From the NCBI RefSeq assembly GCF_031822435.1, contig NZ_JAVQLW010000001.1, positions 2,786,523 through 2,850,522 of the forward strand: a DNA stretch of 64,000 nt, read 5' to 3'. This DNA comes from Paracoccus sp. MBLB3053 (GTDB lineage: Bacteria > Pseudomonadota > Alphaproteobacteria > Rhodobacterales > Rhodobacteraceae). Position 1 is the first letter of the stretch, and every line of letters starts with the position of its first letter. The translations under genes and the position numbers were made by a program. The notes under the pieces are model-generated. The model was not told the DNA's origin. It searched no databases and worked only from the letters and a program-made list of their open reading frames with translations. Below are positions 53,440 through 63,226 of this stretch, piece by piece.

Positions 53440-53552
53440 GATCGCGACCTGAAGCGGCGGCTGCATGACGCCGGCAGGCAAAGGATAGGATCGCGCGCTT
53501 GAGGGCCAATGGCACGAGACATGGCGGCGCCGCAGCGCGCCGCCATTTCGGG

Positions 53553-54209
53553 CTAGAATGCGATCTCGCCACCCCTTTCATCCAGTTCCCAGCTCAGATG
53601 ACGGCCCTCACGCTGAGCAAAGCATCCAAGCAAAGCGAAATGTACCTCGGATGGCGCGGGTTCTGGCCGATCACGTCCGGCCTCGGCATCAAGCCAGCTC
53701 CACAGTGCCGGGTCCAGCTTGGTCCGCGCAGCCTCTGCCAGAAGCCGCCACCCGGTCGCGCCTCGGCATACAAGTATGGTTCCGCCCCAAGGCATTGCCG
53801 TCTCCAGACACATGAGCGCGAGCAGGATCAGCCGAGCTTCCGGTCGTGGCAAATCGCCCTGCGCGTCCAGCCGCAGCCGAAGCCGCCCGCCCTTTTCGAC
53901 ATCCCCCAGAAGCGATGAAAGCTCTGCAAGGCTGATCCGCTGATCGGGCGATGACTGGCCAAACCCGATCCGGAACCAGCGGACCCTCGCGCGGGCGGCC
54001 TCGATGCTTTCGGCAACCAGCACCAGTTCAGGACTGTCCGAGATGCCGGGCCATTCGCCGGACAGTTCGAGCAGCTCCAGCCCATTGCCGATCGCCCCCA
54101 GGGGCGAGACGAGATCGTGGCACAGGCGCGAACATACCAATGCGGCCAGCCGTTCAGGCTCGATCGGCAGTCGGGGTGAGGAGTTGCGGCTGATTGTCAG
54201 ATCGTCCAT
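53553..54209 (-). CDS. chpT: Histidine phosphotransferase ChpT
   Basis: ChpT (218 residues) passes phosphate from CckA to CtrA (and CpdR) in the alphaproteobacterial phosphorelay. The dimerisation and phosphorylation helix LVCSRLCHDLVSPLGAIGNGLELLE holds His31, and the C-terminal part is a degenerate histidine-kinase ATPase-like domain without ATP motifs. It converges with proA and is divergent from the DUF3553 gene. In Rhodobacteraceae this relay controls motility genes and gene transfer agent production. Confidence 0.9.
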   Translation of the reverse strand: MDDLTISRNSSPRLPIEPERLAALVCSRLCHDLVSPLGAIGNGLELLELSGEWPGISDSPELVLVAESIEAARARVRWFRIGFGQSSPDQRISLAELSSLLGDVEKGGRLRLRLDAQGDLPRPEARLILLALMCLETAMPWGGTILVCRGATGWRLLAEAARTKLDPALWSWLDAEAGRDRPEPAPSEVHFALLGCFAQREGRHLSWELDERGGEIAF

Positions 54210-54249
54210 CGAGGTCTAGCCTTGGTTGTGCCGCAGGAAGGATCGCGAC

Positions 54250-54426
54250 ATGAATGAAATCCTTGAACCCGGAATGCTCGTCCGACACCCCGGCGCGCCT
54301 GAATGGGGGGTGGGTCAGGTCCAGTCACGTATCGGGGACCGCATCACCGTCAATTTCGCGAATGCCGGCAAACAGGTCGTCGACGGCCGCAATGTCAGCC
54401 TGGAGCTCGTCAACAACTACTCATAA
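54250..54426 (+). CDS. DUF3553 family small protein
   Basis: The 58-residue protein has the DUF3553 pattern: ILEPGMLVRHPGAPEWGVGQVQS and ITVNFANAGKQVVD, an SH3-like barrel related to the CarD/UvrD C-terminal (Tudor-like) domain. ATG 54250 has an AAGGAT ribosome site. It lies in a 360-bp gap between the divergent chpT and olsB. Its role is unknown; RNA polymerase or helicase interaction is suggested by fold relatives only. Confidence 0.85.
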   Translation: MNEILEPGMLVRHPGAPEWGVGQVQSRIGDRITVNFANAGKQVVDGRNVSLELVNNYS

Positions 54427-54441
54427 TTTATAGTGCAAGAA

Positions 54442-54512
54442 TTAATGCAACTTAAGATTGTGTCAATCCCCCCGCCCGCGCAATCGAGGAACGGCATGTG
54501 CTGTTGCATTAA
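54442..54512. promoter_or_regulatory. 10-bp inverted repeat in the olsBA promoter region
   Basis: TTAATGCAAC (54442-54451) and GTTGCATTAA (54503-54512) are perfect inverted copies, 51 bp apart, ending 57 bp before olsB. The left arm is part of TTAA-N6-TTAA (54442-54455), one base short of the usual CtrA spacing. No Pho box was found. Confidence 0.45.
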
Positions 54513-54569
54513 GGACCGCGCCCGCCTAACACATGCGGCAGAAGAAACAGACTTGGCCCAATCCATAAG

Positions 54570-55352
54570 ATGACGCTCGACGGCTCGTATTTCGAAACGC
54601 GGCTTGCCACGGATGAGGCCGATCTGCTTGCTGTCCAGCGGCTGCGCTACCGGGTGTTCGTCGAGGAACTGGGCGGAGACGGCTCGCTGGTCGATCACCA
54701 GCGCAGGCTGGAGCGCGACGAATTCGACCCGATCGTCGATCACCTGATCCTGGTTGATCGGCGCAGGTCCAAGGACGATCTCGAACATGTCCTGGGCGCC
54801 TATCGGCTGCTGCCCGGAGATCGCGCCGAAAAGTTCGGCCGGTTCTACTGTGACGCGGAATATGATCTGGACCCACTGCGTCGCTCGGGCAGGTCGCTTC
54901 TGGAACTTGGTCGATCCTGCATGGACGCCGAGATGCGCGGCGGGACAGGCATGTTCCTGCTGTGGAATGCGCTTGCCGAATATGTTCTGGGGCGAGAGAT
55001 CGAGCTTCTCTTCGGCGTCGCCTCGTTCCATGGCATCGACACCAACCAGCACGCCCAGTCCCTGACCTGGCTGCACGAGCACCATCTGGCGCAAGAGCAT
55101 ATCCGACCGGTCGCCCGCCAGACGGGCTATCATCGCATGGACCTTGTGCCCCAGGCCGATCTGGACCGGCGCGTCGCAATGGCGAACATGCCCCCGCTCA
55201 TCAAGGCCTATCTGCGCCTTGGCGGCATGATCGGCGAAGGCGCGTATCTTGACCGCGAATTCAACACCACGGACGTGTTCTTGCTGGTGGACACTGCGGC
55301 GATGTCGGCAAAGCACAAGAAATTCTACGAAACCCGCTGGCAGTCCCAATGA
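54570..55352 (+). CDS. olsB: L-ornithine N-alpha-acyltransferase
   Basis: OlsB (260 residues) attaches a 3-hydroxyacyl chain from ACP to ornithine, making lyso-ornithine lipid. It is a GNAT-like acyltransferase of the OlsB group: LLAVQRLRYRVFVEELGG at the N-terminus, RSLLELGRSCMDAEMRGG in the core and LFGVASFHGIDT. It overlaps olsA by four bases, and the pair makes the complete two-step pathway for phosphorus-free membrane lipids. Confidence 0.92.
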   Translation: MTLDGSYFETRLATDEADLLAVQRLRYRVFVEELGGDGSLVDHQRRLERDEFDPIVDHLILVDRRRSKDDLEHVLGAYRLLPGDRAEKFGRFYCDAEYDLDPLRRSGRSLLELGRSCMDAEMRGGTGMFLLWNALAEYVLGREIELLFGVASFHGIDTNQHAQSLTWLHEHHLAQEHIRPVARQTGYHRMDLVPQADLDRRVAMANMPPLIKAYLRLGGMIGEGAYLDREFNTTDVFLLVDTAAMSAKHKKFYETRWQSQ

Positions 55353-56203
55353 GCGATCCGACAACGGAACCGCGCAACGGATTGCGCGGCCCTTGGTACG
55401 GCGACGCCCCTGCCCCGGTGATCGAAAGGCCAACGGCGCTTGGCCGCGTTCTGATGATCACACGCGGTCTGGGGATCATTTCCGTCCTGCTGATCGGCGT
55501 CATGCTCATCATCCCGATGCGCTGGCTCGAACGGCTCATATCCGGCGCGCGCCGGCCTTGGACCGGCCCCTGGGTTCAGGGGGTGTGCCGGCTGTCCTTG
55601 TGGATCCTGGGGCTGAAGTGGCACCGCGAGGGCGTTCCCATGCGCGGCCCAGGCGCCGTCGTCGCCAACCACTCAAGCTGGCTCGACATTCTCGTGCTGA
55701 ATGCGGCCATGCCGGTTTTCTTCGTTTCGAAGGCCGAGGTCGCCACCTGGCCCGGCATCAATGTGCTGACCCGCGTCACCGACACGCATTTCGTCACCCG
55801 CGACCCCAAGCTTGCCCGCGCACAGGCCGAGGAATTCGCCTCGCGCACTCGTGCCGGCCATAGGCTGCTGTTCTTCCCCGAAGGCACGAGCACCGATGGC
55901 CGCAGGGTCCTGCCCTTCAAGCCGACGCTGTTTCAGGGGTTCCTGGCACCTGAACTACCCAAGGGTCTGGCAATCCAGCCGATGACGGCGGTCTACCATG
56001 CACCGGAAGGCCGCGATCCGCGCTTCTATGGCTGGTATGGCCACATGTCCCTTGGCCCGCATCTGATCGCTGTGCTGTCCCAGGTCCGCCAAGGCAGCGT
56101 CACCGTCCGCCTGCATCCGCCGATCCCGGTCGAGGACGAGACGCGCAAGACGCTTTCGGCCAAGGCCGAAAGCGCAGTGCGGAACGGGTTCGAAAAGGGC
56201 TGA
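55349..56203 (+). CDS. olsA: Lyso-ornithine lipid O-acyltransferase
   Basis: OlsA (284 residues) adds the second acyl chain to lyso-ornithine lipid and belongs to the PlsC family. One membrane helix lies at about residues 30-55. The acyltransferase motif H-x4-D is NHSSWLD and the second motif is FFPEGTSTDG. Coupling to olsB by an ATGA overlap supports the ornithine-lipid role over a general phosphatidic acid role. Confidence 0.9.
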   Translation: MSDPTTEPRNGLRGPWYGDAPAPVIERPTALGRVLMITRGLGIISVLLIGVMLIIPMRWLERLISGARRPWTGPWVQGVCRLSLWILGLKWHREGVPMRGPGAVVANHSSWLDILVLNAAMPVFFVSKAEVATWPGINVLTRVTDTHFVTRDPKLARAQAEEFASRTRAGHRLLFFPEGTSTDGRRVLPFKPTLFQGFLAPELPKGLAIQPMTAVYHAPEGRDPRFYGWYGHMSLGPHLIAVLSQVRQGSVTVRLHPPIPVEDETRKTLSAKAESAVRNGFEKG

Positions 56204-56215
56204 TGCCCCGGCCGC

Positions 56216-57994
56216 CTAGAGCGGCCAGAACAGCGGGATCGTCAGACAGGCCACGATGCCCGTGATGATGTCCAGGGGAATGCCCACCCGGATGAAGTCG
56301 CTGAACTTGTAGCCTCCGGGGCCATAGACCATCATATGTGTCTGGTAGCCGATCGGGGTCGCGAAGGCGACCGTGGCCGAGAACATGACCGCGACGACAT
56401 AGGCCCGAGGGTCATGGCCCAGAGATTTTGCCAGCGCGATGGCAATCGGGGTCAGCAGCACCGCGACCGCATTGTTCGAAAGCACCTCGGTCATGGCCAG
56501 ACCAAGGAAATAGACGCAGACAAGCGTCACGAATGGAGGCAGGTGCTGCAGGAAGGGTGCCACGGTATCGACGATCAGGTTGACCGTTCCGGTGTATTCG
56601 AGGGCCTCCCCCACCGAGAGCATCGCGAAGATCATCGCGAGCAACCGTCCGTCGACAAAGGCAAAGGCCTCCTCGGCATCCACGCAGCGGGTCACAAGAA
56701 TAAGCGCCGCGGCAAGGAAGGACAAGGCGAGGATCGGGGCGACGTTGAGCGAGGCGAGCACCACCACGGAAAGCAGAGCGAGAATGGCGATGGGCGCGCG
56801 ATCGCGACGGAAGGCCCGAGCGGCCGGACGCGATACATCGACCAGTTCCATATCTGCGGCAAGGCGTGCGATATCCTCGGGCGCCCCTTCCAGCAGCAAG
56901 GTGTCGCCGACGCGCACGACCAGATCGTCAAGCTGCCGGCCGATGTTCTGGCTGCGGCGATGTGCCGCCAGAACATACACACCATAGCGACGGCGCAGGC
57001 GCATGTCGCCAAGGCGGCGACCGATCAGCCGCGCGCCGGGCGAGATCAGGACCTCGACCGTCTCGGTGGCAACCGAGCTGAGCTTGTCGACCATCTGCAG
57101 GTTCTTGTTGGCCTGCATCTCAAGCAGATAGGCCATTTCAGTGCGCAGAACGACCCGATCACCGGGTTCAAGCACCACTTCGGCCAGATTGCGGCGCAGC
57201 GACGCATCGCCACGCAGCACGTCCACCAGCCGCACCGCTTCGCGCTTGAAGAAGGGCACCTCGGTAACAGCCTGGCCGACAAGGCTGGAATCCTCGGGGA
57301 TCGCGACCTCGGTGAAATACTTCATTTCGCGCGGGGTCCCCAGGAACCCGGCCAGCGAGGTCCGATCCGGCAGAAGCTTGCGGCCGATCAGAAGGAAATA
57401 ACCGATACCCGCCACGGTGATCGCAATGCCCACGGGCGCGATCTCGAAGATGGTAAACGGCGTCATCCCGGCCTCACGCGCGACGCCATCGACAAGAAGG
57501 TTCGTCGAGGTGCCGATCAGCGACAGCATCCCGCCAAGGATCGTGAAATAGCTGAGCGGCATCAGGAATTTAGATGGAGCCAGCCCGAGCCGAATGGCAA
57601 GCTGGATGAAGATGGGGATCATTACCGCCACGACCGGCGTGTTGTTCATGATCGCAGATGCGACGATCACGAAGGCGAAAAGCGCGCAGACCGTCAGCCG
57701 GGGCTGGGAAACCGCGCGTGAAGCAACCAGTTGCGACATCAGTTCAAGGGCGCCGGTCCTGAGCAGACCACCCATGATGATGAACATGAAGGCGATGGTC
57801 CAGGGCGCGGCGTTCGAAAGCACACTTGCCGCGTCCTTGACCGGAAGCAGACCCAGCAGCATCATCGTCGCGGCAGAGCCGATGGCGACGACCTCAGGCG
57901 GGTGCTTCTCGCGAATGAACTGGATGAAGGTAAAGGCGACGATGATAAGCATCGCAATCGCCGCATTCGTTCCCGTCAGTTCGAACCCGAGCAT
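56216..57994 (-). CDS. SLC13-family permease with TrkA-C (RCK_C) domains
   Basis: The 592-residue protein has two blocks of membrane helices (about residues 1-200 and 395-592) typical of the divalent anion:Na+ symporter (ArsB/NhaD-like, citrate transporter) fold. Between them are two soluble TrkA-C domains (about 210-290 and 300-380, with the LEPGDRVVLRTEM and VRVGDTLLLEG turns). Substrate may be sulfate, a dicarboxylate or similar. Conserved motifs include MNNTPVVAVMIPIF and SNNAVAVLLTPIAIAL. It converges with olsA. Confidence 0.88.
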   Translation of the reverse strand: MLGFELTGTNAAIAMLIIVAFTFIQFIREKHPPEVVAIGSAATMMLLGLLPVKDAASVLSNAAPWTIAFMFIIMGGLLRTGALELMSQLVASRAVSQPRLTVCALFAFVIVASAIMNNTPVVAVMIPIFIQLAIRLGLAPSKFLMPLSYFTILGGMLSLIGTSTNLLVDGVAREAGMTPFTIFEIAPVGIAITVAGIGYFLLIGRKLLPDRTSLAGFLGTPREMKYFTEVAIPEDSSLVGQAVTEVPFFKREAVRLVDVLRGDASLRRNLAEVVLEPGDRVVLRTEMAYLLEMQANKNLQMVDKLSSVATETVEVLISPGARLIGRRLGDMRLRRRYGVYVLAAHRRSQNIGRQLDDLVVRVGDTLLLEGAPEDIARLAADMELVDVSRPAARAFRRDRAPIAILALLSVVVLASLNVAPILALSFLAAALILVTRCVDAEEAFAFVDGRLLAMIFAMLSVGEALEYTGTVNLIVDTVAPFLQHLPPFVTLVCVYFLGLAMTEVLSNNAVAVLLTPIAIALAKSLGHDPRAYVVAVMFSATVAFATPIGYQTHMMVYGPGGYKFSDFIRVGIPLDIITGIVACLTIPLFWPL

Positions 57995-58087
57995 GAATAT
58001 CCTGTCCCGTGCGCCGCTAAATCACGGCCCTTACGATGGGTTTTAGAATATTTTTCTGCGCTGCCGCAAGCGAAACGCAGGCCAGAT

Positions 58088-58906
58088 TCACGAATGGGCG
58101 GCGGTTGGCGCCAATCTGCCTCCGGTACGGACAGCTTCGATGGCTGTGGCCTTGCCGCTACGGTCATCGGTCGTGACCATAACGCCACACAACGTCGCTT
58201 CGCCTTCGGCGGGGGTGAAGCGTTCTGACACCATGCCGGTCAGGAAACGCCGCAGGGGTTCGGCCTTGTCCATGCCAATGACGCTGTCATAGTCGCCGCA
58301 CATGCCCGCATCCGACTGATAACCCGTGCCGCGCGACAGGATCATGGTGTCAGCCGTTGGCACATGGGTATGGGTCCCGACGACAAGACTTGCGCGCCCG
58401 TCGCACCAATGACCGATCGCCATCTTCTCGCTGGTCGCCTCGGCATGGATGTCGACCACCGAGGCCTGCACCAGCCCGCCCAGCGTGTGGCTGCGCAGCA
58501 CCGCGTCGATGGCCGAGAAAGGATCGTCAAAGGGCCGTTTCATGAAAACCTGACCAAGGATCTGCGCAACCAGGATCTTGCGCCCCCGCGTCGCCTCGAA
58601 AACCCGCGCGCCCTTGCCCGGCGCGACCTTGGAATAGTTCAAGGGCCGGATGACGCGGGGCTCGGTCTCGATGAAGGACAACATGTCCTTCTGATCGAAG
58701 GCATGATCGCCCAGCGTGATGCAATCTGCCCCGGCTTCGAGGATCAGCTTGGCATGTCCGGCCGTCAGGCCCATGCCGCCCGAGGCGTTCTCGCTGTTGA
58801 CGATGGTGAAATCTGCCCCGAGCCGCTCTTTCAGCGGCTGGAGCCCTTCGGTAATGGCGCGACGGCCGGCCCGGCCCATCACGTCCCCAAGATATAGAAT
58901 GCGCAT
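58088..58906 (-). CDS. YmdB-type metallophosphoesterase
   Basis: The 272-residue protein matches the YmdB/TIGR00282 family of metallophosphoesterases: YLGDVMGRAGRRAI, VNSENASGGMGL, LGDHAFDQKD, and GTHTHVPTADTMIL carry the metal ligands. YmdB from Bacillus hydrolyses 2',3'-cyclic nucleotides and affects biofilm and motility regulation. ATG 58906 starts the conserved sequence; the longer open frame upstream is non-conserved and runs into ubiB. Confidence 0.9.
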   Translation of the reverse strand: MRILYLGDVMGRAGRRAITEGLQPLKERLGADFTIVNSENASGGMGLTAGHAKLILEAGADCITLGDHAFDQKDMLSFIETEPRVIRPLNYSKVAPGKGARVFEATRGRKILVAQILGQVFMKRPFDDPFSAIDAVLRSHTLGGLVQASVVDIHAEATSEKMAIGHWCDGRASLVVGTHTHVPTADTMILSRGTGYQSDAGMCGDYDSVIGMDKAEPLRRFLTGMVSERFTPAEGEATLCGVMVTTDDRSGKATAIEAVRTGGRLAPTAAHS

Positions 58907-58958
58907 GCCGCGAGCGTTAGGCCAATCCCGGCCTCTGCTCAAGTCCCGCGACGTGCCG

Positions 58959-60500
58959 TCACCCGATCCATGCGCCAAAGAACGCCGACGCAAGGGCAAC
59001 GACGGCTCCGATCGCGATCCCGGCCGCCAGGCCCGACCTGCGATCGCGTCGCCCTTCGCCCGCGTCGCGGGGCTCGCGCAGCAGTTCGGGCAGCCGATTT
59101 TCCAGGAACTCTGGCAGAAGCGGGGCAAAGCGCGCCACCACCTGCGCCGATCGGCCCAGATCGCGCACCGCCGCCTTGGGGCCAAGGTTGTCGCGGATGT
59201 AGCTTTCCACCACGGGCCGGGCGACTTCCCACATATTGATCTGGGGATCGAGCGAGCGCGCCACGCCCTCGACCACGACCATGGTGCGTTGCAAGAGAAT
59301 AAGCTCGGTCCGGGTCCGCATCCCGAAGCGCTCGGTCACCTCGAAAAGATAGGCCAGCAGGTTCGCCATCGAGATCTGGCTGGCATCCGCACCGAAAATC
59401 GGTTCGCCCACGGCACGGAGCGCTCGGGCGAATTCGGCCATGTCGCGGTCGCGCGGCACATAGCCTGCCTCGAAATGGACACGCGCCACCCGCATGTAGT
59501 CGCGTCGGATGAAGCCCATCAGGATCTCGGCATAGACGCGGCGGGTATATTCGTCGATCTCGCCCATGATGCCGAAGTCGTAGATGACGATATCGCCATT
59601 CGAGGCAACCTTCAGGTTGCCCTGATGCATGTCCGCATGGAAAAATCCATCCCGCAGAGCATGTTGCAAAAACAGCTGCAGCACCCGCGAACCCACCTTG
59701 GGCAGATCATGTCCGGCGGAACGCAGACCGGCGACATCGCCCATGGGCGTGCCCTCGGCCCAATCGCTGGTCAGGACGCGGCGCGCGCTCAGATGCCAAT
59801 GCGGATGCGGCACCCGCATGCCTTCATCCTCGCGCGTGTTCTCAGCGAATTCGGAAGCCGCGGCCGCCTCGCGCCGCAGGTCCAATTCTCCCGTCACGAC
59901 GGATTCGAAATGGCTCACCACGTCGCGCGGGCGCAGGCGGCGCGTCGCGGGCGAGATGTTCTCGATCATCGAGGCGGCGAAATGGAACGCGTCGATGTCG
60001 CGTCGAAAGCCTGCCTCGACCGAGGGCCGCAGCACCTTGACCGCGACTTCGCGCCCGTTATCGGCGCGCCGTGCCCGATGGACCTGTGCGATCGAGGCAG
60101 CGGCGACGGGTTCGGAAAACTCGCTGAAAAGCGCCTCGACCGGCTTGCCCAGAGCGTCCCCGACAATGCGCTTGGCCCGATCCTGCGGGAAGGGCGGCAG
60201 GCGGTCCTGCAGCATCGAGAGCTGCTGGGCCAGTTCGGGCCCGACCACGTCGGGTCGCGTCGAAAGGATCTGGCCGAACTTGATATAGGCCGGACCCAGC
60301 GCGGTGATCGCGCGGGTGACGGGCGGCAAAGCCGGATCGCCCTTGTAACCCAGCCATGCAAAGGGCCAGCCCAGCACATGCGCCGCAAGCCGCACCCGGG
60401 CCGGGGCATTGACCGCATCCAGCGCCGCCCGCATGGCCCCGGTCCGCTCGAAAGTGGCGCCGGTGCGGATCAGGCGCCAGATGTTATGGGGTCCGCGCAT
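58959..60500 (-). CDS. ubiB: Ubiquinone biosynthesis kinase-like protein UbiB
   Basis: UbiB (513 residues) is an atypical protein-kinase-like ATPase required for ubiquinone synthesis. The KxGQ motif is in YIKFGQILSTRPD, the Ala-rich loop AAASIAQVHRA, the invariant lysine VAVKVLRP, and the metal DFG motif IYDFGIMG. Two C-terminal membrane helices follow (AAGIAIGAVVALASAFFGAWI). It directly follows ubiE on the same strand, three bases apart, the usual pairing. Confidence 0.95.
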   Translation of the reverse strand: MRGPHNIWRLIRTGATFERTGAMRAALDAVNAPARVRLAAHVLGWPFAWLGYKGDPALPPVTRAITALGPAYIKFGQILSTRPDVVGPELAQQLSMLQDRLPPFPQDRAKRIVGDALGKPVEALFSEFSEPVAAASIAQVHRARRADNGREVAVKVLRPSVEAGFRRDIDAFHFAASMIENISPATRRLRPRDVVSHFESVVTGELDLRREAAAASEFAENTREDEGMRVPHPHWHLSARRVLTSDWAEGTPMGDVAGLRSAGHDLPKVGSRVLQLFLQHALRDGFFHADMHQGNLKVASNGDIVIYDFGIMGEIDEYTRRVYAEILMGFIRRDYMRVARVHFEAGYVPRDRDMAEFARALRAVGEPIFGADASQISMANLLAYLFEVTERFGMRTRTELILLQRTMVVVEGVARSLDPQINMWEVARPVVESYIRDNLGPKAAVRDLGRSAQVVARFAPLLPEFLENRLPELLREPRDAGEGRRDRRSGLAAGIAIGAVVALASAFFGAWIG

Positions 60501-60503
60501 GGT

Positions 60504-61256
60504 TCAGACCTTCCAGCCGGAATGCAGCGCGGCGATCCCCATGGACATGTTGCGATATTGCACGCGGCCGAAGCCGGCGTGGCGGATCATCGTGGCGAAA
60601 GTTTCCTGATCCGGGAACTTGCGGATCGATTCCACGAGGTACTGGTAGCTGTCGCGGTCATTGGCGACGATCTCGCCCATCTTGGGGATCACGTTGAAGC
60701 TGTAGCGGTCGTAAAGCCATTGCAGCATCGGAACCGGCATCTGGCTGAATTCCAGCACCATCAGGCGGCCGCCGGGCTTCAGCACGCGACGCGCCTCGGC
60801 CAGCGCATCGGGGATGCGGGTGACGTTGCGAATGCCGAAGCTGATCGTGTAGCGGTCGAAACTTTCATCGGCAAAGGGCAGCTTCATCGCGTCGCCCGTG
60901 ACCCAGGCGAGGCGGTCGGCAAGGCGGCTCGCCTCGGCGCGCTTGCGCCCCTCGACCAGCATCGACTCGGTCATGTCGCAGACGGTGACCCGCGCACCCG
61001 AGGCGCGCTGCAGAAAGCGGAAGGCCACGTCACCTGTTCCCCCCGCGACATCCAGCAGGTGCTGGCCGTCGCGCGGCGCAAGCCAGTCCATCATCGCCGT
61101 CTTCCAGACGCGATGGATGCCCACGCTCATCAAGTCGTTCATCACGTCATATCGAGACGCCACGCGCGAAAAGACGCCATGCACCAGCCCTGCCTTTTCC
61201 TCTTCCGCCACGGTGCGGAAGCCGAAATGGGTTTCGTTGCGCTGGTTGTCGGTCAT
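60504..61256 (-). CDS. ubiE: Ubiquinone/menaquinone C-methyltransferase UbiE
   Basis: UbiE (250 residues) methylates the 2-polyprenyl-6-methoxy-benzoquinol ring with SAM. Class I methyltransferase motifs: [14 protein letters not shown] (motif I), [16 protein letters not shown], and the family signatures [17 protein letters not shown] and [18 protein letters not shown] 61256 begins the typical sequence; the open frame upstream is antisense to mutM. It is divergent from mutM across 76 bp. Confidence 0.96.
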   Translation of the reverse strand: MTDNQRNETHFGFRTVAEEEKAGLVHGVFSRVASRYDVMNDLMSVGIHRVWKTAMMDWLAPRDGQHLLDVAGGTGDVAFRFLQRASGARVTVCDMTESMLVEGRKRAEASRLADRLAWVTGDAMKLPFADESFDRYTISFGIRNVTRIPDALAEARRVLKPGGRLMVLEFSQMPVPMLQWLYDRYSFNVIPKMGEIVANDRDSYQYLVESIRKFPDQETFATMIRHAGFGRVQYRNMSMGIAALHSGWKV

Positions 61257-61332
61257 CTTGCTTGTCCATTCGTCGTTTCGCGCCCAGATAGGCCAGATGC
61301 GCGCCGCGCACCATGCGACGAATGGAAAATAA

Positions 61333-62178
61333 ATGCCAGAACTGCCTGAGGTCGAAACCGTCCGCAGGGGCCTCGCCCCGCATCTCGAAGGGCACGTCAT
61401 CACCCGCGCCGAGGCGCGCCGCCCCGACCTGCGCTGGCCCCTGCCCCCGGATCTCGTGCAGGTGGTGACCGGGGCGCGGGTGACGGGCCTCAGGCGGCGC
61501 TCGAAATACATCCTGGTGGATCTCGAGGATCGCGGCAGCATCCTTCTGCATCTGGGCATGTCGGGACGCATGCTGATCGAGGGCGCCGTTCAGGGCGAGT
61601 TCCACCGCGATCCGGCGATCCTGCCGCGCCATGACCATGTTGTCTTCTGGAACGATGAAGGCACCCAGATCACCTTCAACGACGCCCGTCGATTCGGCAT
61701 GGTCGATCTCGTGGCGCCGGGGGCCGAACATCCGATGCTGGCCCATCTCGGCCCCGAACCCCTGTCCGACGATTTCACCCCCGATGTCCTGATCCGCGCT
61801 TTCTCGGGCAAGAAGACTCCGGTCAAGGCCGCCCTGCTGGATCAGCGCATCGTCGCGGGCCTGGGCAATATCTATGTGTCGGAGGCGCTCTACCGCGCCG
61901 GGATCGATCCGCGACGGCTGGCCGGCCGCATTTCGGCCGCGCGCATTTCGGCCCTGGTCGGGCATATCAAGGATGTGCTGAGCGAAGCCATAGCCGCAGG
62001 CGGATCGAGCCTGCGCGATCACCGCCAGGCAACCGGGGAACTCGGCTATTTCCAGCATTCCTTCCGCGCTTATGGCCGCGAGGGCGCGCCTTGCGCGACA
62101 GCAGGATGCAGCGGCGTCATCCGTCGCATCGTGCAATCGGGCAGATCCAGCTTCTATTGCCCGACCTGCCAGAAATAG
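61333..62178 (+). CDS. mutM: Formamidopyrimidine-DNA glycosylase
   Basis: MutM (281 residues) removes 8-oxoguanine and formamidopyrimidines. The N-terminus [14 protein letters not shown] supplies Pro2, the nucleophile, and Glu3. The helix-two-turn-helix ([15 protein letters not shown]) and the C-terminal zinc finger (APCATAGC ... CPTCQ) are intact. It is transcribed divergently from ubiE, a conserved arrangement in these bacteria. Confidence 0.97.
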   Translation: MPELPEVETVRRGLAPHLEGHVITRAEARRPDLRWPLPPDLVQVVTGARVTGLRRRSKYILVDLEDRGSILLHLGMSGRMLIEGAVQGEFHRDPAILPRHDHVVFWNDEGTQITFNDARRFGMVDLVAPGAEHPMLAHLGPEPLSDDFTPDVLIRAFSGKKTPVKAALLDQRIVAGLGNIYVSEALYRAGIDPRRLAGRISAARISALVGHIKDVLSEAIAAGGSSLRDHRQATGELGYFQHSFRAYGREGAPCATAGCSGVIRRIVQSGRSSFYCPTCQK

Positions 62179-62297
62179 CCCAGCGAAAGAATCAGCAGTT
62201 GAACCATGAACCGCCCGGGACTGCGCGCGGTGCTAGCCAGATGCTCGCGGCTTTGTTACGAGTCGCGACCAGCTTCAATGCGAAAGGCTAGGTTTGA

Positions 62298-63074
62298 ATG
62301 GCTTACCAGACCCTCACCGTCGAGATCGACGACTATGTTGCACTGATCCGGCTGAACCGGCCCGAAGCGCTGAATGCCCTGAACTCGCAGCTGCTAAGCG
62401 AATTGGGCAATGCGCTGGCCGAGGCCGACCAGAACGAAAAGGTCCGCTGCATCGTTCTGACAGGTAGCGAAAAGGCATTTGCCGCCGGCGCAGACATCAA
62501 GGAAATGGCCGAAAAGAGCTTTGTCGAAGTCTATAACGACGATCTTTTCGGCGCCGAGATCGACCGGATCACCGCGACCCGGAAGCCGATCATCGCGGCC
62601 GTCTCGGGTTATGCCCTGGGCGGGGGGTGCGAATTGGCCATGGCTTGTGATTTCATCATCTGCGCCGATAACGCCAAGTTCGGACAACCTGAAATCAATC
62701 TGGGCGTCATTGCCGGCATCGGCGGAACCCAGCGCCTGACCCGTTTCGTTGGCAAGTCGAAATCCATGGAAATGCACCTGACGGGACGTTTCATGGACGC
62801 AACAGAAGCCGAGCGCGCGGGTCTTGTCAGCCGGGTCGTGCCTGCCACCAAGCTGATCCCCGAGGCGGTGGCGACAGCGCGCAAGATCACCGAAAAATCG
62901 CTGGTGGCCGTGATGGCCGCGAAGGAAGCCGTCAACCGAGCTTATGAGACGACGATGCGCGAAGGCATCCTGTTCGAACGCCGCACCTTCCAGGCGCTCT
63001 TCGCGACCGAGGACCAGAAGGAAGGCATGGCGGCGTTTCTCGAAAAGCGCGAACCCCAGTTCCGCGACCGGTAA
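62298..63074 (+). CDS. Enoyl-CoA hydratase (crotonase family)
   Basis: The 258-residue protein has standard short-chain enoyl-CoA hydratase features: the oxyanion-hole segments [13 protein letters not shown] and [18 protein letters not shown], and both catalytic glutamates (ELAMACD region and [20 protein letters not shown]). Its closest type is the general short-chain (FadB1/PaaF-like) hydratase that could also act on methacrylyl-CoA or crotonyl-CoA. It sits between mutM and rpsT, and is not in an operon with the valine genes. Confidence 0.92.
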   Translation: MAYQTLTVEIDDYVALIRLNRPEALNALNSQLLSELGNALAEADQNEKVRCIVLTGSEKAFAAGADIKEMAEKSFVEVYNDDLFGAEIDRITATRKPIIAAVSGYALGGGCELAMACDFIICADNAKFGQPEINLGVIAGIGGTQRLTRFVGKSKSMEMHLTGRFMDATEAERAGLVSRVVPATKLIPEAVATARKITEKSLVAVMAAKEAVNRAYETTMREGILFERRTFQALFATEDQKEGMAAFLEKREPQFRDR

Positions 63075-63082
63075 TTTCCGCT

Positions 63083-63111
63083 TGGCAACCCGCTCCGGCA
63101 CCTATATAGGG
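63083..63111 (+). promoter_or_regulatory. Promoter of rpsT
   Basis: TTGGCA (63083-63088) and TATAGG (63106-63111) are separated by 17 bp and followed by a roughly 110-nt leader before rpsT. Confidence 0.6.
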
Positions 63112-63155
63112 CCGAGCTTACATGCGCGTGGGCCCGCTTTAAGGCAAGAATCGTG

Positions 63156-63174
63156 ATCGTCCTTTCGGGACGAT
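63156..63174 (+). promoter_or_regulatory. Leader hairpin of rpsT
   Basis: ATCGTCC (63156-63162) and GGACGAT (63168-63174) form a 7-bp stem with a 5-nt loop in the leader, 52 nt before the rpsT start. S20 represses its own translation in E. coli, so a leader structure would not be surprising. Confidence 0.4.
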
Positions 63175-63226
63175 GCCATGGGGCTTTTGCGTAACCGAGA
63201 CACATAGAACAGACAGGACCGCACCC

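Noticed and set aside
58716..61349. An 877-codon open frame on the plus strand
   Set aside because: It is antisense to the YmdB-type gene, ubiB and ubiE, which have clear motifs; composition is His/Arg/Gly-rich as in shadow frames.
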